DNA of 25,015 nucleotides from NCBI GenBank assembly GCA_964482135.1, contig CAYZWF010000030.1:1-25015 (forward strand), read 5' to 3'. Shown piece by piece: positions 21,019 through 25,015 of the stretch. This DNA comes from UBA11136 sp964482135. GTDB lineage: Bacteria; Pseudomonadota; Alphaproteobacteria; UBA11136. A program made the translations under genes and the position numbers. Within the stretch, counting starts at the first letter, position 1. Each line of letters starts with the position of its first letter. A model generated the notes under the pieces. It made no database searches, was not told the DNA's origin, and saw only the letters and a list, made by a program, of their open reading frames with translations.

Positions 21019-21690
21019 CTAGAGCAGTTCACCGAGCGCGGCAGGCAGGGCGTCAAAACGTTCGATCACCTTGTCGGCGCCCAGGCCCCATACCGCTTCG
21101 GGGCTGTAGCCGTAGGTGACCACCACCGCCGCCATATCCAGGGCTTTCGCCGCGGCCACGTCGTTGATGCTGTCGCCCACCATGACGGCAGTCTCCGGCC
21201 CCAGACCAAGGCGCTCGAGAACGGCGTCCAGATGTTCGGGATCGGGCTTGTAGAAGCCGGTAGCGCCGCCGCCCACCACGGTCTCGAAGAAGGCGCCGAG
21301 CTCCAGCGCATTAAGCACCTTGTCGGCGAAATGCTGCATTTTGTTGGTACACACCGCCATCCTGTGGCCGGCATCGCGTAAGCTCGTCAGTGTCTCCACC
21401 ACACCGGGGAAGGGGCGGCTGTGGACGGCGATATGGGCCTCGTAATATTCGAGGAAACTTTCCACCAGGGCCTCGTGCACGCCTTCGGGGGGCACGCCGC
21501 CGGTGGCGGCAAGGCCCTTGTCGAGAAGGTGCACCGCGCCGTGGCCCATCATCATATGTACTTCGTGAAGGTCGGCGCGGCGACGTCCCTGTTGCGCCAG
21601 CACATGGTTGAGAGCCTCAAGAAGGTCGGGGGCGCTGTCGATGAGGGTGCCGTCGAGATCGAAGATGACGGCGGCGGGCGATGCTGGCAT
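21019..21690 (-). CDS. gph: HAD-superfamily phosphatase, phosphoglycolate phosphatase-like
   Basis: The 223-residue protein has the HAD motifs VIFDLDGTLIDSAPDLL (8-24, nucleophile Asp11 and acid Asp13), VCTNKM (motif II Thr), the FYKPDPEHL lysine motif and MVGDSINDVAAAKAL with the acidic motif IV. A helical cap lies between motifs I and II. This fits Gph, which removes phosphate from 2-phosphoglycolate, a product of DNA repair and oxygenase activity. Close relatives act on other sugar phosphates, for example in rhizobial and glycan pathways, so the substrate is inferred. The frame continues to a TTG at 21723, but ATG 21690 gives the normal start. Its TAG stop carries the AGGAG of the next gene. 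Confidence 0.85.
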   Translation of the reverse strand: MPASPAAVIFDLDGTLIDSAPDLLEALNHVLAQQGRRRADLHEVHMMMGHGAVHLLDKGLAATGGVPPEGVHEALVESFLEYYEAHIAVHSRPFPGVVETLTSLRDAGHRMAVCTNKMQHFADKVLNALELGAFFETVVGGGATGFYKPDPEHLDAVLERLGLGPETAVMVGDSINDVAAAKALDMAAVVVTYGYSPEAVWGLGADKVIERFDALPAALGELL

Positions 21691-21737
21691 TGTCGTATTC
21701 CGTAATAAAAAGTGACTGTTCAACGGCCGTGGCGGGA

Positions 21738-21743
21738 TATAGT
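21738..21743 (+). promoter_or_regulatory. possible -10 element before glmU
   Basis: TATAGT lies 78 bases before the glmU ATG in the gap that separates it from the divergent gph operon. It is the third TATAGT in the same position relative to a plus-strand operon in this window. No clear -35 is present. Confidence 0.3.
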
Positions 21744-21820
21744 GAAGTGACCCCGCCGTTCTTGAGAGCGTGGCGGGAGCCCGCGATAATGCGATCCATG
21801 TTGTATAGATTCAGCCATCC

Positions 21821-23197
21821 ATGACAAACCCTAAAACCGCCGTCATCATCCTTGCCGCCGGGGCCAGCACGCGCATGAAATCGTCGTGCCCTAAGGTGCT
21901 GCACCCGCTGGCCGGTCGTCCCATGATCGAACAGCTGCTGGAGATCGCCAGCGGCCTCAAGCCCGGACGCCTGGTCGTGGTGGTGGGGACTGGGATGGAA
22001 GATGTGATGGAGGCGGTGGCAGATGCTGTTGCGCCTGCCGTTACCGTGGTGCAGGAAAAGCCGCTGGGCACCGGTCATGCGGTCATGGCCGCGCGCGGGG
22101 AGCTGGAAGGATTCGACGGCCCCGGGGACAGAGTACTGATTCTTTGCGGAGATACGCCGCTGGTGACGGAGGAAAGCCTGGAGGCACTCGTTCAGGCCCT
22201 GGATGGGGACAGCCACCCCGCCGTGGCGGTTCTCGGCATGCGGGTGACGACCCCCCATCAGTACGGACGGCTGGTGACCATTGAGGGCGGCGCTCTGGAG
22301 GCCATCGTCGAGGATGCCGATTGTGGCTCTGAGGAACGGGAAAACGATCTTTGTAATTCCGGCGTCATGGCGGTGCGCGGTGAACACCTTTTCGGCTTGT
22401 TGGAGGCCGTGGGCAACGACAACGCCAAGGGCGAATATTACCTCACCGACATGGTGGCCCAAGCACGGCAACAAAACCTCACCTGCGTCTATCGCGAGGT
22501 GGCGGAGGACGAACTTCTTGGCATCAATTCACGCGCCGAATTGGCCCGCGCCGAGGCGATCCTGCAGGGGCGGTTGCGGCAAGCGGCCATGGAAGGTGGC
22601 GTCACCATGAGCGACCCCGACACCGTATGGCTCAGTTTCGATACGGCCTTTGGGCAGGACGTGACGGTGGAGCCGGACGTTTTTTTCGGCCCCGGAGTCA
22701 CCGTGGGAGACGGCGTCCAGATACGCGGCTTCTGTCATATGGAGGGGGTGGAGATCGCCGACGGTGCCGTGATAGGCCCCTTTGCCCGGCTGCGCCCGGA
22801 AACCAAAATCGGCAAGTCCGCCCATGTGGGTAATTTCGTGGAGATCAAGAAGTCGGATATCGGCGAAGGGGCCAAGGTCAATCATCTGAGCTATGTGGGT
22901 GACGCGGTGGTGGGCGCCGCGGCCAATATCGGCGCCGGCACCATCACCTGTAATTACGACGGCTTCACCAAGTCGCTGACGGAAATCGGCAAGGGCGCCT
23001 TTATCGGCTCCAACACCGCCCTGGTGGCCCCGGTGAAGGTGGGCGCGGGCGCCATGGTCGGGGCGGGAAGTGTCATCTCGCGCGACGTTGCCGCCGAGGC
23101 GCTGGCCGTGACCCGTGCCGAACAGACGGAACAGGCGGGTTGGGCCGCCAGCTATCGCGAGCGCCATAACTCGCAAAAACCCAAGAAAAAGGGCTGA
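21821..23197 (+). CDS. glmU: bifunctional UDP-GlcNAc pyrophosphorylase / GlcN-1-P acetyltransferase GlmU
   Basis: The 458-residue protein has the full GlmU layout. The N-terminal pyrophosphorylase half has AVIILAAGASTRMKSSCPKVLH (7-28), the uridine/Mg2+ region LILCGDTPLV and the EKPLGTGHAV motif. The C-terminal left-handed beta-helix acetyltransferase carries hexapeptide repeats and the VNHLSYVGDAVVGAAANIGAGTITCNYDGFTK segment that binds acetyl-CoA and substrate. It makes UDP-N-acetylglucosamine from glucosamine-1-phosphate in the cytoplasm for peptidoglycan and lipopolysaccharide. The stop is four bases before the glmS ATG, so the two are one operon. A possible -10 lies upstream. All catalytic motifs are intact. 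Confidence 0.97.
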   Translation: MTNPKTAVIILAAGASTRMKSSCPKVLHPLAGRPMIEQLLEIASGLKPGRLVVVVGTGMEDVMEAVADAVAPAVTVVQEKPLGTGHAVMAARGELEGFDGPGDRVLILCGDTPLVTEESLEALVQALDGDSHPAVAVLGMRVTTPHQYGRLVTIEGGALEAIVEDADCGSEERENDLCNSGVMAVRGEHLFGLLEAVGNDNAKGEYYLTDMVAQARQQNLTCVYREVAEDELLGINSRAELARAEAILQGRLRQAAMEGGVTMSDPDTVWLSFDTAFGQDVTVEPDVFFGPGVTVGDGVQIRGFCHMEGVEIADGAVIGPFARLRPETKIGKSAHVGNFVEIKKSDIGEGAKVNHLSYVGDAVVGAAANIGAGTITCNYDGFTKSLTEIGKGAFIGSNTALVAPVKVGAGAMVGAGSVISRDVAAEALAVTRAEQTEQAGWAASYRERHNSQKPKKKG

Positions 23198-23201
23198 GGC
23201 C

Positions 23202-25015
23202 ATGTGTGGGATTATCGGCATCATCGGCCGCGGTGAAGCGCCGCCCTTGCTGTTGGAAGGGCTCAAACGCCTGGAATACCGGGGCTATGATTCGGCGGGC
23301 ATCGCCACCCTGGTGAACGGGAACATCGAACGCCGCCGCGCCGAAGGCAAGCTGGAAAACCTGGAGGCGCTACTGGCCGACGACCCCATCGGCGGCACCA
23401 TCGGCATCGGCCATACCCGCTGGGCCACCCACGGACGGCCCAACGAAACCAACGCCCATCCCCACACCACCGCCAAGGCGGCCATCGTCCATAACGGCAT
23501 CATCGAGAACTTTCAGCCCCTGCGCACGGAGCTCGAGGGGCTGGGACATGAATTTTTCACCGATACCGATTCCGAAGTGGTGGCCCATCTGTTGACTCGC
23601 TATCTCGATGAGGGGATGGCGCCGGTGGAGGCCACCCGGGCGACGCTGGAACGGCTGGAGGGGGCCTTCGCCCTGGCCATTATCTTCGCCGGGGAACATG
23701 AGCTGATGATCGGCGCGCGGCGCGGCAGCCCGCTGGCGGTGGGGTTCGGCGAGGGCGAGATGTATCTGGGTTCCGATTCCCTGGCCCTGGCGCCGCTGAC
23801 CCAGAAAATCTGTTACCTGGAAGAAGGCGACTGGGCCGAGATCACGCCCGAGGGCGTCACCATTCATGATGAAAGCGGCGCGGTGGCCGAACGTCCGGTG
23901 CGGCTCACCGCCAACACCGGCGCGGCCACGGGCAAGGGTGACTTCCCCCATTTCATGCTCAAGGAAATCTTCGAACAGCCCGGGGTGATCGGCGATACCC
24001 TTTACAGTCTCGTCAATCCCCAGACCCGCACCATCGAACTGCCCGACATGCCCTTCGAATGGGACAAGGTGCCCAAGGTGACCCTGGTGGCCTGCGGCAC
24101 CTCATCTTATGCGGCGTTGGTGGCCAAATACTGGTTCGAGGAGATCGCCGGGATTGCCGTGGAATGGGACATCGCCTCGGAGTTCCGTTACCGCGCACCC
24201 CATCTGCCCGAAGGCGGGGTGGCGCTTTTTATCTCGCAGTCGGGGGAAACCGCCGACACCCTGGCGGCGCTGCGTTTCGCCCGCGAACAGGGGCAGCATA
24301 TCCTGGCTCTGGTCAATATGCCGGAAAGCTCCATGGCGCGCGAGGCCGATCTGGTGCTGGGCACCCATGCCGGACCGGAGATCGGTGTCGCCTCCACCAA
24401 GGCTTTCACCACCCAGTTGACGGTATTGGCCTGTCTTGTGATTGCCGCCGCAAAGGCGCGGGGGACCATCGATCATGAGCGCGAGGCGGTACTCTCGGCG
24501 GCGCTGATGGAGGTGCCGGCGCGGGCCGCCGACGTGCTCAACCACGACGAAAAGCTGCGCGCCATCGCGGGAAACGTGGCCGAATCCCGCGACGTGATCT
24601 ATCTCGGGCGCGGCACGTCCTTTCCCATCGCCCTGGAAGGGGCGCTGAAGCTGAAGGAGATTTCCTACATCCACGCCGAGGGCTATGCCGCCGGAGAGAT
24701 GAAGCACGGCCCCATCGCATTGATCGAAGACGACGTGCCGGTGATCGTGATCGCGCCCGGCGACGGGCTGTTCGAGAAAACCGCCTCCAACACCCAGGAG
24801 GTGATTGCGCGCGGCGGCAAGGTGATCTTTTTAAGCGACGCAGACGGGGTAAAGGCCTTCGCCGGCAAGGCGGCGGAGGTGGTGGAGCTTCCCGACGTGG
24901 ACCCCTTCGTGGCGCCTATTCTCTACGCCATTCCGGTACAGCTGTTGGCCTATCACACGGCGGTGGCCAAGGGCACCGATGTGGACCAGCCGCGCAACCT
25001 GGCGAAATCGGTAAC
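23202..25015 (+). CDS. glmS: glutamine-fructose-6-phosphate aminotransferase GlmS (3' end outside window)
   Basis: About 604 codons are present and the frame is open to the last base, so only a few residues and the stop are missing. MCGIIGIIG places the catalytic Cys directly after Met, as needed for the N-terminal glutaminase domain; WATHGRPNETNAHPH and YRGYDSAG follow. The isomerase half has two SIS domains, with SQSGETADT (~345), STKAFTTQL (~398), GRGTSFPIALEGALKLKEIS and GYAAGEMKHGPIALI (~495), and ends QPRNLAKSVT. GlmS makes glucosamine-6-phosphate from fructose-6-phosphate and glutamine. The 4-base gap after glmU implies coupling. No glmS ribozyme could fit in that gap; regulation is not visible. 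Confidence 0.97.
   Translation, partial: MCGIIGIIGRGEAPPLLLEGLKRLEYRGYDSAGIATLVNGNIERRRAEGKLENLEALLADDPIGGTIGIGHTRWATHGRPNETNAHPHTTAKAAIVHNGIIENFQPLRTELEGLGHEFFTDTDSEVVAHLLTRYLDEGMAPVEATRATLERLEGAFALAIIFAGEHELMIGARRGSPLAVGFGEGEMYLGSDSLALAPLTQKICYLEEGDWAEITPEGVTIHDESGAVAERPVRLTANTGAATGKGDFPHFMLKEIFEQPGVIGDTLYSLVNPQTRTIELPDMPFEWDKVPKVTLVACGTSSYAALVAKYWFEEIAGIAVEWDIASEFRYRAPHLPEGGVALFISQSGETADTLAALRFAREQGQHILALVNMPESSMAREADLVLGTHAGPEIGVASTKAFTTQLTVLACLVIAAAKARGTIDHEREAVLSAALMEVPARAADVLNHDEKLRAIAGNVAESRDVIYLGRGTSFPIALEGALKLKEISYIHAEGYAAGEMKHGPIALIEDDVPVIVIAPGDGLFEKTASNTQEVIARGGKVIFLSDADGVKAFAGKAAEVVELPDVDPFVAPILYAIPVQLLAYHTAVAKGTDVDQPRNLAKSV

Noticed and set aside
21691..21723. TTG start for the gph gene giving an N-terminal MNSHFLLRNTT extension
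   Set aside because: The HAD strand normally begins a few residues after Met and the ATG at 21690 satisfies this.

Overview
The window is a GC-rich bacterial chromosome segment. Gene content and style suggest an alphaproteobacterium: glmU-glmS, a Sua5-type tRNA modification gene, a YbiB/TrpD2 protein, PilZ, FecR and DUF2380/DUF3280-like secreted proteins, and tRNAs with encoded CCA. A finer placement is not justified. The first ~200 bases are clearly more AT-rich than the rest and hold only the 3' end of an unrecognised gene.

Layout. (1) 243-4927, minus strand: a compact five-gene operon, sua5 > FAD-linked oxidase > O-methyltransferase > ybiB/trpD2-like > ridA-like. (2) 4998-5196, minus strand: a sigma70-like promoter, a multi-branched RNA of about 160 nt and a strong terminator directly upstream of sua5. 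It is either a free small RNA or a leader/attenuator, and I cannot assign it to a known family. (3) 5236-8786: a complete AmmeMemoRadiSam set. The MEMO1-like and AMMECR1-like genes are overlapping on the minus strand and are followed by a cysQ-type phosphatase. The partner radical SAM enzyme is divergent on the plus strand. (4) 8888-9733: a secreted or anchored FecR-domain protein, with a perfect CRP-like palindrome in the ~300-base gap beyond it. (5) 10030-18859: a sugar and glycan decoration locus. It holds a GT2 glycosyltransferase, then cupin > DegT aminotransferase > TylM1/DesVI-like N-methyltransferase, then YnfA, a TylC3-like sugar C-methyltransferase, a GT-B-like glycosyltransferase, a TPR protein fused to a PRMT7/PRMT9-like methyltransferase, and an FkbM-like methyltransferase. 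(6) 18964-19648: a PilZ protein and two tRNA-like genes; tRNA-Val(CAC) is intact, while tRNA-Thr(GGT) has a broken acceptor stem. (7) 19813-21690, minus strand: gph-type phosphatase followed by two tandem secreted paralogues of identical length, one of which appears to start at ATA. (8) 21821-25015: glmU and glmS (cut by the window end), which make UDP-GlcNAc.

How the genes fit together: the cupin/aminotransferase/N-methyltransferase trio resembles the enzyme set that makes dimethylamino deoxy-sugars. With the C-methyltransferase and two glycosyltransferases it suggests a branched or methylated amino-sugar decoration of a surface glycan or protein. glmU and glmS supply general amino-sugar precursor. 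The best candidates for something not well described are the structured RNA before sua5, the ATA-started paralogue, the TPR-PRMT fusion, the degenerate tRNA-Thr and the AmmeMemoRadiSam-cysQ arrangement.
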